64,000 bases of DNA, from assembly GCA_021108395.1 (NCBI GenBank), contig JAIOQZ010000057.1, forward strand, positions 23,963-87,962, in the 5' to 3' direction. Below the pieces are notes generated by a model that had not been told where the DNA came from, did no database searches, and saw only the letters and a program-made list of their open reading frames with translations. The translations under genes and the position numbers were made by a program. This DNA comes from Candidatus Cloacimonadota bacterium. Its GTDB lineage: Bacteria > Cloacimonadota > Cloacimonadia > Cloacimonadales > JAIOQZ01. Positions 17,188 through 26,418 of this stretch are shown piece by piece; positions within the stretch are counted from its first letter, which is position 1, and each line of letters opens with the position of its first letter.

Positions 17188-18045
17188 ATGGATTACAGGC
17201 GCAGCATTCAATCGACGCTCAACCTGATGGAAGACAGGCTCACTCGCCAGATTTCCACCGATGAACTGGCAGATCGAGCGGGCTTTTCGATGTATCACTT
17301 TCACCGTGTGTTTCGGTATCATACCGGCCACACGCCAAAGGCCTACCTGCGTCTGCGGCGTTTATCCGAAGCGGCCAAAGAAGTGACGTTCACCGCGAAC
17401 TCGCTGAAATCGATTGCAGCTCGATACGGCTATGAATCTCAGCAGGTTTTTACGCGAATCTTCAAGAGTACATTCGGGATAACTCCTGGGAGAATGAGGA
17501 AAACCAAACAGGCGTTTCACTATCTAAGACCGGTCAGATTGGTGGAACGCGCAACCAGAGGAGAAGAAATGAAACCCGATATCATCGAAAAGGCGGGAAT
17601 GAAGCTTATCGGAATGAGAACCACCACGACAACCGGGGAAAACGAGATTCCCCAGTTGTGGAAGCGGTTTATGTCGCGATTGAAAGAAATCGAGAATGCC
17701 ACGGAAAACGATATAATGGTGGGTGTCTGCCCCTATGAGAATATGGACATAGGCGATTACACCCCGGAAACTCCATTCGACTATCTGGCGTGTGTTCTTG
17801 TCGAGTCATCGCAGAATATACCGGATGGAATGGAATTCATCGAGATTCCGCCGGCTAAGTACGCTCGGTTCATTCACAAAGGGGCGCTTGACACCCTGGT
17901 GAAAACCTACGAAGCAATCTACAGCGGGTGGGTGAACGACACCGAGCACAAACTCGCCGAAACTGATCAGATCGAGTGGTACGACAATCGCTTCGAGTTC
18001 GGGCAACCGGATTCCGAGATGGACATCCTGATTCCGATACAGTGA
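17188..18045 (+). CDS. AraC-family regulator with GyrI-like effector domain
   Basis: A 285-residue two-domain regulator. Residues 5-105 hold the paired AraC/XylS helix-turn-helix motifs (ISTDELADRAGFSMYHFHRVFRYHTGHTPKAYLR and LKSIAARYGYESQQVFTRIFKSTFG). Residues about 130-285 are a GyrI/Rob-type effector-binding domain (MKLIGMRTTTTTGENEIPQLWKRF, YLACVLVESSQNIPDGMEFIEIPPAKYARFIHKG, ending DSEMDILIPIQ), a fold that binds small hydrophobic or cationic drugs in relatives such as Rob, BmrR and SbmC. It stands alone between the membrane operon and the convergent yfhO-like gene; its targets are not evident here. Start: ATG preceded by AAAGGGAAC. Confidence 0.9.
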   Translation: MDYRRSIQSTLNLMEDRLTRQISTDELADRAGFSMYHFHRVFRYHTGHTPKAYLRLRRLSEAAKEVTFTANSLKSIAARYGYESQQVFTRIFKSTFGITPGRMRKTKQAFHYLRPVRLVERATRGEEMKPDIIEKAGMKLIGMRTTTTTGENEIPQLWKRFMSRLKEIENATENDIMVGVCPYENMDIGDYTPETPFDYLACVLVESSQNIPDGMEFIEIPPAKYARFIHKGALDTLVKTYEAIYSGWVNDTEHKLAETDQIEWYDNRFEFGQPDSEMDILIPIQ

Positions 18046-18053
18046 TAATGGAC

Positions 18054-18075
18054 GGGGGCGACTATTGTCGCCCCC
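18054..18075. terminator. Bidirectional terminator between araC-type and yfhO-like genes
   Basis: Perfect 9-bp stem GGGGGCGAC (18054-18062) / GTCGCCCCC (18067-18075) with a 4-base loop TATT, placed between two convergent genes. The T-richness is modest (CCATTTGTTG after the plus-strand stem). Confidence 0.65.
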
Positions 18076-18104
18076 CCATTTGTTGTGCATAATGCAGGCT
18101 GTCG

Positions 18105-20594
18105 TTACTTCAGCACATACACGTTCTGGCCGCGAAAGTTGCGGCGATACCACAGCACAGCGCCGATAATGGTGACGACTGTGGCCAGCAGTAGTCCGAT
18201 GAGACTGAGCCAGGCGCTGACGGCGTAGCTCGCCGGCGCGAACACCATCTCGACGCGGTGCTCGCCCTGTGGAATCACCACACCGCGCAGGATGTAGTTC
18301 ACCGGCACGATGGGCGTTTCTTCGCCGTCGATGTAGGCATGCCAGCCCGCGGGGTAGTAAACCTCGCTCACCACCAGCAACGCCCGCTTGTCTGTGTGAA
18401 CGTCGAAGGCGATGTTGTGCAGAGCGAAGGCCTCGTGGTCAGTGGTCACACCGGCGCTGTCCGGCGCGGCAATGCCATCGAGCGGTGACTCGAGGATGGC
18501 GGTGGTGGCCGGGTTGAAGCCCTGGTCGTTGAGGGCATCGAAAATCTGCTGTTTGTCGTCGGCCACAAAGGTGGAATCGACGAACCAGGCACGCGGCAGA
18601 TAGCCCAGATTCTCGTAGAGCGGCAGGTTGCTCATGCGCCAGGAGAGTCCCCGAAAGTGGCCTCGCGGCAGCTTGGGGTGCAAGATGTATTTGGTGTTCA
18701 GCATGTTGACGACATTCATATTGAACGGAAACCAATGCACGGTTGGCTTGTACATGCAGTTCTGAAGTATCTCGTTGTATCGCTTGAGCTTGGAGGGATG
18801 ATAGCCCCAGATGGACTGATGATAGCTGGCCCAGCGGTTGCTTTCCATCTGCAGGTTACGCCGCTCCATGTCCTGCTCACTGTAAGCGATTGGCAAGATG
18901 CGAAATACATCGGTGTCTGCCAGCAAGTATTCGTCAACTTTGGTCTTGGCGAAGCTCTGGTTGTCCAGCTCGCTCTCTGGAATAAGCCCACTCGGGTTGC
19001 TGTTGCTGGCGACCCGCAGGAAGCGCGTGTCAACGACCATCAGGTCGGCAACGACGAGAATGACCACCAGCCACAGCCATGAATACTTGCCCAGTTTGCG
19101 GGCCACAAAAGCCCAGGTCAGCCCCAGAAACACGCCCATGAACACAAAGGCGCGCACGAGATCGCCGGTGAGGGCGGCCAGCCGCTCGGTCTTGAGCTGT
19201 TCGAGATATTGCGGGTATTGCGCATAGCGCGAGGCGTCATTGGCGTGTTCCAGCCCCTGGGCGGCCACGATGCCCCGTCCCGCCAGGAACAGCACAAACA
19301 ACACCGGCAGGGCTATCATGGCAATCTTGATTGCCCTGGCGAAGCGGGCATCGGCAGCCTCCGCCTTCTCGATGATGAGCCTGACGCCGTAAGCAGCCAG
19401 CACCACCACAGCGAACTCGACCAGCGCCAGCGCCATGGCCGGCACGCGAAATTTGTCGAAGTAGGGCAGATATTTCAGCAGCAGCAGCGACAGCCAGTTC
19501 ATGTGCCTGCCAAACGACACGAGCAGCGCGATAACGCTCACCACCGACAGAACGCGCACCAGCAGCCACTGTCGCCAGCCCCAGAACACCCCCACCAGCG
19601 CCAGCAGCAATAGCACGATGCCCATGTACACCGACACCTCCTGCCCCGGCATCCAGCCCCAGTATTGCGCGCCCGTGCCGCCAAACCAGTTTGGCGCCAC
19701 GAAGGTGATCATCTCGAACGGGTGAAAGCTCCATGCTTGGGCGTAACCGGTGTCGAGGCCTTCTTTGTCACGGATGGTGTAGTCGCTATACTCCTTGATG
19801 GATACATATGGATTGGCCACGGCCAAAGCGGTGATGAGCGCCGCCGCCAGCACCATCGCAGTGAACACCACGAACTGCTTGCGCTCGTCGTTGCGCAGGG
19901 CCTGCACAAGCTGAAAAACCCACGTTACTCCCAGCAGCATGAGGGTGTAATAGACAATCTGCGGGTGGTTCTCGCGGAACTGGCTGATGAGAAACACTGC
20001 CAGCAGCCCCAGCCCCAGCAGGCTCAATCGATCCTTCAGGTAGAGCCACGAGAGGAATATCCAGGGGATGAAGGCGATGGCGCGAATCTTGGTATTGTGG
20101 CCAATCTGAATGAGCCCGATGAAGTGGCACGACAGCGCGAACCCGGCCGCGCCGAGGAACGCCACCAGCGGCTCGAAGCCCAGCATGAGCAGCAGCAGAT
20201 ACACGCCCAGCCCGGCTGCAAACAGCGTCAGCACCCGCCAGTTGACCACATGCGAAAGCAACAGCCGCATCTCGTTGAGAAACGGATACCTGGGCGGAAA
20301 GGCAATCATGTAGGCGGGCATACCGGAAAAGATATTGGGCGTCCACAGCGCCTGGTCGGAATGGGTATCGTTGTAATCGCGCAGTACCTGCGAGGAACCC
20401 TTCCAGTGAATGGTGTCGCTGGCTTGCGGCACGTAGCCCCGAAACGAGATATTGAACAGCCACAGCACGAGGAACAGGAACAGGATACCGCCAAGTGTCC
20501 AGGTGGCGGCGCGACTTGTATGCAGACGCTCGGAGAAGGCTTGCAGCTTTCCTGCGCGTGGTTCAGATGGTGGTATCGATTTGCGTTTGGCCAT
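18105..20594 (-). CDS. YfhO-family membrane protein
   Basis: An 829-residue membrane protein of the YfhO family. Members have a GT-C-like topology and, in studied Firmicutes, take part in glycosylating cell-wall or lipid-linked polymers. After a basic cytoplasmic N terminus there is a first helix (TWTLGGILFLFLVLWLFNISF) and the family loop region SDTIHWKGSSQVLRDY and LWTPNIFSGMPAYMIAFPPRYPFLNE. About eleven further helices follow to residue 520, then a periplasmic beta-rich domain (residues 540-790) containing YHSSLWGYHPSKLKRYNEI-like and YYPAGWHAYIDGEETPIVPVNYILRG segments, and a last helix (VSAWLSLIGLLLATVVTIIGAVLWY). The YYPGW..IDG box is characteristic of the family. It is monocistronic. 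Confidence 0.87.
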   Translation of the reverse strand: MAKRKSIPPSEPRAGKLQAFSERLHTSRAATWTLGGILFLFLVLWLFNISFRGYVPQASDTIHWKGSSQVLRDYNDTHSDQALWTPNIFSGMPAYMIAFPPRYPFLNEMRLLLSHVVNWRVLTLFAAGLGVYLLLLMLGFEPLVAFLGAAGFALSCHFIGLIQIGHNTKIRAIAFIPWIFLSWLYLKDRLSLLGLGLLAVFLISQFRENHPQIVYYTLMLLGVTWVFQLVQALRNDERKQFVVFTAMVLAAALITALAVANPYVSIKEYSDYTIRDKEGLDTGYAQAWSFHPFEMITFVAPNWFGGTGAQYWGWMPGQEVSVYMGIVLLLLALVGVFWGWRQWLLVRVLSVVSVIALLVSFGRHMNWLSLLLLKYLPYFDKFRVPAMALALVEFAVVVLAAYGVRLIIEKAEAADARFARAIKIAMIALPVLFVLFLAGRGIVAAQGLEHANDASRYAQYPQYLEQLKTERLAALTGDLVRAFVFMGVFLGLTWAFVARKLGKYSWLWLVVILVVADLMVVDTRFLRVASNSNPSGLIPESELDNQSFAKTKVDEYLLADTDVFRILPIAYSEQDMERRNLQMESNRWASYHQSIWGYHPSKLKRYNEILQNCMYKPTVHWFPFNMNVVNMLNTKYILHPKLPRGHFRGLSWRMSNLPLYENLGYLPRAWFVDSTFVADDKQQIFDALNDQGFNPATTAILESPLDGIAAPDSAGVTTDHEAFALHNIAFDVHTDKRALLVVSEVYYPAGWHAYIDGEETPIVPVNYILRGVVIPQGEHRVEMVFAPASYAVSAWLSLIGLLLATVVTIIGAVLWYRRNFRGQNVYVLK

Positions 20595-20752
20595 GTGTCC
20601 TCTTTCGTAATGTGTCCTTTCTCCTGCTTATCGTGAACGGCGTGACCGGTCAACGAAAAAAATCAGGGTGAGGCGCGAGAATGCAAAAAAACCTTGCTGA
20701 ATTACACTGCTGTAAGAAAATAAGAGACATGAAAATGTGAGGAGATTGCGCT

Positions 20753-21205
20753 GTGAAACACCTGCTTTGCCTGCTGCTTGTCGTCGGGGCGGCGATGCCC
20801 CTGGTGGCCGCTTACGACACAGGCCGCCAGCCTCTGAAGGCTGCCGCGCTGTCGCTGGCTGTTCCCGGCGGCGGGCAGGTATATAACAGCGAGTTCATCA
20901 AGGCGGCGCTGATACTCGGCATCGAGGGCTGGTTCCTGGGCAGCGCTATCTATCACAACGCAAAAATGAACGATGCTTACGACAACGCCCAAAACGCCAC
21001 CGGAGACGACTTTGCCCACTGGGAGAGCGAGTATAACCGGCATTACAACAGCCGCCAGAGTGACTACTGGTGGCTGGGCACAACCGTGTTCCTGTCGGTG
21101 ATAGACGCCTTCGTGGATGCACATCTATACAACTACAAATCAGAAAAGCAAAGACTGCGCCTGAAGTTCAACCCGGAAGGCGTGGCGCTTTCCTGGCAAT
21201 TTTAA
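20753..21205 (+). CDS. DUF5683-like small exported protein
   Basis: A 150-residue protein with a signal peptide (residues 1-20, ending LVAA) and the segment AALSLAVPGGGQVYNSEFIKAALILGIEG, which is the conserved box of DUF5683 proteins (PG.GQ.YN...KA), followed by a second hydrophobic stretch WWLGTTVFLSVIDAFVDAHLYNY. These proteins are common in the FCB group, probably inner-membrane or periplasmic, with no known function. Start: codon at 20753 (GTG) after GAGGAG. The symporter gene begins 57 bases downstream, so co-transcription is possible. Confidence 0.72.
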   Translation: MKHLLCLLLVVGAAMPLVAAYDTGRQPLKAAALSLAVPGGGQVYNSEFIKAALILGIEGWFLGSAIYHNAKMNDAYDNAQNATGDDFAHWESEYNRHYNSRQSDYWWLGTTVFLSVIDAFVDAHLYNYKSEKQRLRLKFNPEGVALSWQF

Positions 21206-21261
21206 TAGCGCTGAGCACGATTCTTGCATGTATGGCAGGTCGAGCTGTTAAGGAGAGTTGA

Positions 21262-22797
21262 ATGAACGAAGCTATAACCGCAACCGAGGGCATGGACGCC
21301 ACCGGAATCGTGAAAATCGTTGTGCTGTCCATATATGCACTCATCATTATCGTCGTGGGCCTGTTCGGCATGCGCCGCACCAAGACCTTCGCCGATTACT
21401 TCCTGGGCGGCGGCAAGGTGGGCGCCATCATGACCGCTTTCACCTACGGCACGGCCTATTTCTCGGCAGTGCTGTTCATCGGGTTCGCCGGCAAGATTGG
21501 CTGGGGCTTCGGCCTGTCGGGACTGTGGATTACCCTGGGCAACGCCCTGATTGGCACCTTGCTGGTGTGGTGGCTGATAGGCACCCGCATCCGGCGCGTT
21601 TCGGCGGAGTGGGGCATCTCCACGATGGGCGAGTTCTTCGAGAAACGCTATAACAGCAAAATCCTGAAGTTCTTCGGCGCCGTCACCATATTCATCTTTT
21701 TCATCCCCTACTCGGCCGCGGTGTTCAAAGGCCTTTCGTACCTCTTCACCGAGAACTTCGGCATCCCCTTCGAGTGGGCAGTGATACTCATCGGCCTGTT
21801 CACCGCCGTATATCTCGTGCTGGGCGGCTATAAGTCGATGACCCTCATCGACCTCATCTTCGGCATCATCATGGTCGCAGGGGTGATTACGCTTCTCATC
21901 TTCACCTCCCGCGCCGGCGGCGGCCTCGCTCAGATTACCAGCGATTTGCGAGAGATCGATCCCAAGCTGGTCGCGCCTGTCGGGCCTCCGGGATGGTGGC
22001 CGCTATTGAGCCTGTTCCTTCTCACCAGCATCGCGCCGTTCGCCATGCCGCAACTCGTGCAGAAGTTCTATGCCATCAAGGATGAAAAGGCCATCCGCAC
22101 GGGCATGATCGCCTCGACCATCTTCGCCCTGCTCATCGGCGGCGTGGCCTACTTCACCGGCGCCACTACGCGCATCTTCATCACCCCCGAAACCGCGCCG
22201 GACGTCTTTGCCGGAGGCGGCCTCAACGTCGATATGCTCATGCCCAAGATACTCAACACGGTCGTCCCCGACTCACTCAGCATCCTGATGCTGCTGCTCA
22301 TCATGTCCGCCTCGATGAGCACACTCGCGGCGCTGGTGCTCATATCGAGCAGCTCGGTGGCCAAAGACCTCTACGCCGGGTTCTTTCGTCCCGGCATCTC
22401 CGACCGCGCACTGACCACGCTCACGCGGGTGATGGCCGGTTTCTTCGTCATGCTGTCGGTCGTGCTGGCCATCATGAACCCATCGACCATCGTCAGCATC
22501 CTCGGCATCAGTTGGGGAGCCATCGGCTCGGTGTTCCTGGGACCGTTCATCTGGGGCCTTTTCTGGAAGAAGGCCAACGAGTTCGGCGCTGTGTCGTCCG
22601 CCGTGCTGGGACTGGCCACCTGTCTCACGCTCTACTTCACAGGCACGCCCTCGCCCCAGGCCGGCACCATCGGCATGGGCGTGTCGCTTGTCATCAACCC
22701 GCTGTTCAGTCTCATCCTGCCAAACGCAGGCCGTCGCGCCCCAAAGGAAATCTGGGAGCGCCACCACCGCGATCATAAATCAGGGGAAAAGGAGTAA
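21262..22797 (+). CDS. Sodium:solute symporter (SSS family)
   Basis: A 511-residue integral membrane protein with the 13-helix layout of the SSS family, which imports sugars, amino acids, vitamins or other solutes with sodium. Visible family features are the N-terminal helix IVVLSIYALIIIVVGLFGMRR, the motif KTFADYFLGGGKVGAIMTAFTYGTAYFSAVLFIGFAGKIGWGFG, the sodium-site region near helix 8 (MSASMSTLAALVLISSSSVAKDLY), and a C-terminal helix pair before a charged tail. The sequence does not fix the substrate. The secreted M6 protease gene starts four bases after its stop with a good ribosome binding site, suggesting that uptake and extracellular proteolysis are co-expressed. Confidence 0.92.
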   Translation: MNEAITATEGMDATGIVKIVVLSIYALIIIVVGLFGMRRTKTFADYFLGGGKVGAIMTAFTYGTAYFSAVLFIGFAGKIGWGFGLSGLWITLGNALIGTLLVWWLIGTRIRRVSAEWGISTMGEFFEKRYNSKILKFFGAVTIFIFFIPYSAAVFKGLSYLFTENFGIPFEWAVILIGLFTAVYLVLGGYKSMTLIDLIFGIIMVAGVITLLIFTSRAGGGLAQITSDLREIDPKLVAPVGPPGWWPLLSLFLLTSIAPFAMPQLVQKFYAIKDEKAIRTGMIASTIFALLIGGVAYFTGATTRIFITPETAPDVFAGGGLNVDMLMPKILNTVVPDSLSILMLLLIMSASMSTLAALVLISSSSVAKDLYAGFFRPGISDRALTTLTRVMAGFFVMLSVVLAIMNPSTIVSILGISWGAIGSVFLGPFIWGLFWKKANEFGAVSSAVLGLATCLTLYFTGTPSPQAGTIGMGVSLVINPLFSLILPNAGRRAPKEIWERHHRDHKSGEKE

Positions 22798-22801
22798 ATC
22801 C

Positions 22802-25123
22802 ATGTATAAGGCTCTTCTCGTTCTGCTTGCACTGCTGCTGGCAGCCACGCTGCCCGCCGCGCTCATCCGCAATCAGCCAATGACCATCACCCAGCCCGAC
22901 GGGACTGCCTACGATGTCTTCGCCTCGGGCGATGAGTTCTTCAACTACCTGCACGACGAGGCGGGATTCACCATCATCCCCGACCGCGACACGGATTGGT
23001 ATCACTATGCCGAGCGCAGCGGCGATGACCTGATACCCGGCCCCTGGCGCGTGGGCGAAGTCGAGCCGGAAGCAGCCGGCCTCGAACCGTACACGCTCAT
23101 CAGCCAGTCGGCCTACCTTGCCCGCCGCAACGCCTGGATGGATGGCGTACGCGACGACAGCCGCATCCCCGACACCGGCGACGTGAACAACCTCGTAGTC
23201 TATATCCGCTTCGCCGACCAGAGCGAATTCGACCTCACCCGCGAATTCTACGACCAGAAGTTCAACGACGTCACGCCCGGCGCCGAGTCGATGTATAACT
23301 ACTACAACGAGGTGTCCTACGGCGAGATGTTTCTCTACAGCTATCACTTCCCCGTGTGCGACATGACCACCAACCTTTCCTACCAGGACAGCCACAGTCG
23401 CGGCTACTTCAGCCCATATTCGGTTGGCAACCCCGACGGCTACCAGACCGACACCGAACGCCGCCTGCGCGAGCACCAGCTTCTGGCCGACGCCGTGGCC
23501 GACATCGAGGGCGAAGTGCCGCTCGATCTCGTCATCGACGGTGACAGCGACGGCCAGGTCGATAACGTCTGCTTCATTATTCGCGGCGGCAATGACGGCT
23601 GGAACGACCTCCTGTGGGCGCACCGCTGGGTGTTGTGGAGCTTCGATGTTTATTTGCACGGTATGCTCGTGTACGACTACACCTTTCAGCCAGAATCCCA
23701 GAACTCGGTGGGAACGCTCAACCACGAGATGTTCCACTCTCTCGGCGCCCCCGATCTCTATCACTACAACGGCGGCCCCTATTCACCGGTTGGCCCCTGG
23801 GACCTCATGGACGGCGGCGACGCCCACATGTGCGCCTACATGAAATATCGCTACTCGACCTGGATAAGCGATATCCCCGTCATCTCCGAAAGTGGCGTCT
23901 ATACGCTGTATCCGCTGCTCGAAGCCGACAACAACTGCTATCGCATCAACTCGCCCAACTCCGGCAGCGAGTATTTCGTGGTCGAGTACCGTAAGTACAC
24001 GCCTGGCACCTTCGAACAGAACATCCCCGGCTCAGGACTCGTCATCTACCGCATCAACGGCGCGCTGCACGGCCAGGGCAACGCCTCCGGCCCGCCAGAC
24101 GAAATATATGCCTACCGCCCCGGCGGCACCAACACCAGCAACGGCTCGCCCAACCAGGCCAATTTCTCGTACGAAACAGGCCGCACCGAGTTCAGCGACT
24201 ACACCAATCCCTCCTGTTTTCTCACCAACAACGGCGAGGGCGGCATCTTCATCCACCAGGTGGGCCCCGCCGGCGACTCGATCACCTTCATCCTCGATCC
24301 GCAAGTTGGTTTCATTAATGGCGCGGTCGAGGCAGAAAACCCCGAAGCCAACCTGTCAGACGTGGTCATCACGCTGGAGGATCAGACATTCTCGCCCAAC
24401 TCGAGCGGTACGTTCTCGGTTGCCTATCTGCAAGGCGCCTACCCCATCTCGGCCACTCTCATAGGCTACAGCACCGACGTTCAGGAAGTGACTGTTCCGG
24501 TAGGGGGCAACGGCGAAGTCAATTTCTATCTCGAATACCTCGAACCGCCCACCAATCTCGAATACGAACTGGGCGAACAGAACGGCAACACGATGCCCTG
24601 CACGCTCACCTGGGATTTCCCGACCGGCGTCGAGGATTTCGAGAACTTCAGGGTGTGGATCAATGTCTTCGGCTACTTCAGCCCCATCGCAACGCCTGTC
24701 GATCCGATACACGAAATAACGCTGGCGATGGACCGCAACTATCAGTTCTATGTCTGCGCCGAATACAGCAACGGCGAGAGCGATTCATCCAACGTCGTCG
24801 CTGTCAACTTTGTGGGGGTGGAGCACGAGGAGACGCCTCCGGCCATGACCCGTCTGGACGGCAATGTGCCCAATCCGTTCAATCCAGAGACGACGGTGAG
24901 CTACGAACTGGCAACAGCGTCCAACGTGAAGCTCGACGTATTTGATGTTCGTGGCCGTCGGGTCGCCACGCTGGTCACCGGCAATATGCCCGCAGGCCGC
25001 CACGAAGCCTTGTGGCAAGGCCGCGACACGCAGGGACACGCTGTGAGCAGCGGGGTTTACTTCTACCGGCTGACGGTGAACGGCTGCACGGTGGCCACGC
25101 GCAAAATGCTGTTGCTGAAGTAA
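22802..25123 (+). CDS. Secreted M6-family metalloprotease with C-terminal sorting domain
   Basis: A 773-residue exported peptidase. Residues 1-20 form a signal peptide (LLVLLALLLAATLPAAL). The N-terminal region (QPDGTAYDVFASGDEFFNYLHDEAGFTII) is typical of M6/immune-inhibitor-A-like proteins. The catalytic zinc motif HEMFHSLGAPD is at residues 308-318, with PWDLMDGG a little further on. A carboxypeptidase-regulatory-like beta domain follows (about 505-580), then a fibronectin-like region. The last 85 residues are a FlgD-Ig/type IX-like sorting domain: NVPNPFNPETTVSYELA, VFDVRGRRVATL, SSGVYFYRLTVNG, ending RKMLLLK. It is thus secreted across or onto the outer membrane. Start: ATG at 22802 after AAAAGGAG, giving an intact signal peptide. 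Confidence 0.92.
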   Translation: MYKALLVLLALLLAATLPAALIRNQPMTITQPDGTAYDVFASGDEFFNYLHDEAGFTIIPDRDTDWYHYAERSGDDLIPGPWRVGEVEPEAAGLEPYTLISQSAYLARRNAWMDGVRDDSRIPDTGDVNNLVVYIRFADQSEFDLTREFYDQKFNDVTPGAESMYNYYNEVSYGEMFLYSYHFPVCDMTTNLSYQDSHSRGYFSPYSVGNPDGYQTDTERRLREHQLLADAVADIEGEVPLDLVIDGDSDGQVDNVCFIIRGGNDGWNDLLWAHRWVLWSFDVYLHGMLVYDYTFQPESQNSVGTLNHEMFHSLGAPDLYHYNGGPYSPVGPWDLMDGGDAHMCAYMKYRYSTWISDIPVISESGVYTLYPLLEADNNCYRINSPNSGSEYFVVEYRKYTPGTFEQNIPGSGLVIYRINGALHGQGNASGPPDEIYAYRPGGTNTSNGSPNQANFSYETGRTEFSDYTNPSCFLTNNGEGGIFIHQVGPAGDSITFILDPQVGFINGAVEAENPEANLSDVVITLEDQTFSPNSSGTFSVAYLQGAYPISATLIGYSTDVQEVTVPVGGNGEVNFYLEYLEPPTNLEYELGEQNGNTMPCTLTWDFPTGVEDFENFRVWINVFGYFSPIATPVDPIHEITLAMDRNYQFYVCAEYSNGESDSSNVVAVNFVGVEHEETPPAMTRLDGNVPNPFNPETTVSYELATASNVKLDVFDVRGRRVATLVTGNMPAGRHEALWQGRDTQGHAVSSGVYFYRLTVNGCTVATRKMLLLK

Positions 25124-25125
25124 GA

Positions 25126-25142
25126 CAGGGGCGCCGCCCCTG
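25126..25142. terminator. Hairpin directly after the M6 protease gene
   Basis: CAGGGGC-GCC-GCCCCTG is a perfect 7-bp stem beginning two bases after the stop codon. No T run follows, so efficiency as an intrinsic terminator is doubtful. It is also the first hairpin of repeat copy B (see 25177). Confidence 0.45.
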
Positions 25143-25176
25143 AACCCCTTGAAGAAATGCTATACTGTGTAGTAAG

Positions 25177-25239
25177 CTCGCTTTTTGTAAAAAGCGAGAC
25201 CAAAAACTTTTGCGGAAACTGCGTTTCCTTTGTACAACA
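25177..25239. repeat. Intergenic hairpin repeat, copy B
   Basis: CTCGCTTTTT-GT-AAAAAGCGAG (25177-25198) is a perfect 10-bp inverted repeat, followed by GGAAAC-TGC-GTTTCC and TTTGTACAACA. It matches copy A at 17006-17069 over its whole length with paired substitutions in the stem. Confidence 0.7.
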
Positions 25240-25283
25240 GTTTTTTACACAATGATGCGAAGCATCTACCAAGAGTTTTTGAT

Positions 25284-25307
25284 CCAAACTTTTTGCAAAA
25301 AGTTTGG
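25284..25307. repeat. AT-rich perfect inverted repeat and following GC hairpin near the lpxK 3' end
   Basis: CCAAACTTTTT (25284-25294) and AAAAAGTTTGG (25297-25307) form an 11-bp perfect stem with a 2-base loop; GGGGC-AGC-GCCCC (25316-25328) follows at once. On the minus strand these come right after the lpxK stop and may terminate that operon. The same TTTTTGCAAAAA-type core occurs in repeat copies A and B. Confidence 0.55.
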
Positions 25308-25331
25308 CGGGGGTCGGGGCAGCGCCCCATC

Positions 25332-26366
25332 TTACGGTGAGAATATCCGTTCGAGCAGTGCCGTCTGCTCTGGCACAAAGGTGATGGGCAGCGCCACCAG
25401 CGGCAGATCAAGCGCCGGCAGAGCACGTAGGCGGGCGGCGTCCTTGGCGGTGGTGAGCAGCCGCTCGATACCGTCACGGCGCAGGCGGGCGCACAAACTG
25501 TCCAGTTCTGGGGCGTAGTCGTGGTGGTCGGGATAGGCGTAGTGAGCGGCAAACTCGAGGCCGAGGCCGCGCACGGTCTGCTCGAACGAGGCAGGGTTGC
25601 CAATGCCCGACAGCAGCGCCAGCTTCTGCCTGCGCAGCTCATCTATGCTGACCGGCTCGCCCGTCATTGTCACCAGTTCACCCGGCTGGAAGTGACCACG
25701 CAGTACCGGCAGCCCTGTGGACGCGAGAAATCCGGCGTCGCCATCCCCCACCAGCACGGCGGCATCTGCAACGCGGGCGACAGCGAGCGGCTCCCGCAAC
25801 GGGCCTGACGGCAGCAGTATACCGTTGCCAAGCCCGCGTGAGGCGGAGAACAGCACAAAGCTGACGTCGTGCGGCAGGCGCAGATGCTGAAAGGCGTCAT
25901 CGAGCACAACCCAGCGCAGTGAGGGCATTATGCGCCGCAGCCGCTCTATGGACGTGCGTCGATTGCGCCCCACGGCCACGGGGATGCCGGGCAGGCTCTC
26001 CGCCAGCAGCAGGGCTTCGTCGCCGGCCAGGTGTGCGCCGGGGCGCAAGCCTTCCGTATCCGACACGATGCCACCGCAACGCTCCCAAGCGCCGCGATAG
26101 CCTCGCAACGCCACTGCAACGGGTTCACCGCGCTGCTGTAGCCATTGCGCCAAAAAGATAGTGAAAGGCGTTTTGCCGCTGCCACCGACGAGGATATTGC
26201 CCACGCAAACGGTGCGCACACCGTCGGGCAGCGGTTTGGGTGGTATGAGGCGGCGGTGGAAGCGATGCAGCCGTTGCGCCAGTCCCCATAGCCCGGACAA
26301 CGGCCACAGAAGGTAGTTGGCCACCCCACGGCGTGACCAGAAAGCGTGTGGATTCGTAGGGGTCAT
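25332..26366 (-). CDS. lpxK: Tetraacyldisaccharide 4'-kinase, LpxK
   Basis: A 344-residue inner-membrane-associated kinase that phosphorylates the 4' position of the lipid A disaccharide precursor. The P-loop CVGNILVGGSGKTP lies at residues 54-67, after an N-terminal membrane-associating helix (YLLWPLSGLWGLAQRL). Other family segments are ALRGYRGAWE, AGDEALLLAE, VGRNRRTS, VVLDDAFQHLRLPHDVS and the C-terminal YPDHHDYAPELD, where DDAFQHL and the HH pair belong to the active site. Start: ATG at 26366; an earlier in-frame ATG would add 47 residues unlike LpxK. It lies 52 bases after cobO. Its presence indicates a lipopolysaccharide-bearing outer membrane. Confidence 0.93.
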   Translation of the reverse strand: MTPTNPHAFWSRRGVANYLLWPLSGLWGLAQRLHRFHRRLIPPKPLPDGVRTVCVGNILVGGSGKTPFTIFLAQWLQQRGEPVAVALRGYRGAWERCGGIVSDTEGLRPGAHLAGDEALLLAESLPGIPVAVGRNRRTSIERLRRIMPSLRWVVLDDAFQHLRLPHDVSFVLFSASRGLGNGILLPSGPLREPLAVARVADAAVLVGDGDAGFLASTGLPVLRGHFQPGELVTMTGEPVSIDELRRQKLALLSGIGNPASFEQTVRGLGLEFAAHYAYPDHHDYAPELDSLCARLRRDGIERLLTTAKDAARLRALPALDLPLVALPITFVPEQTALLERIFSP

Positions 26367-26418
26367 TCGTCCGTATCGAGCCTGGCGCCGTCCTTGCGCA
26401 GCGCCTTGTCGGCTCCCA

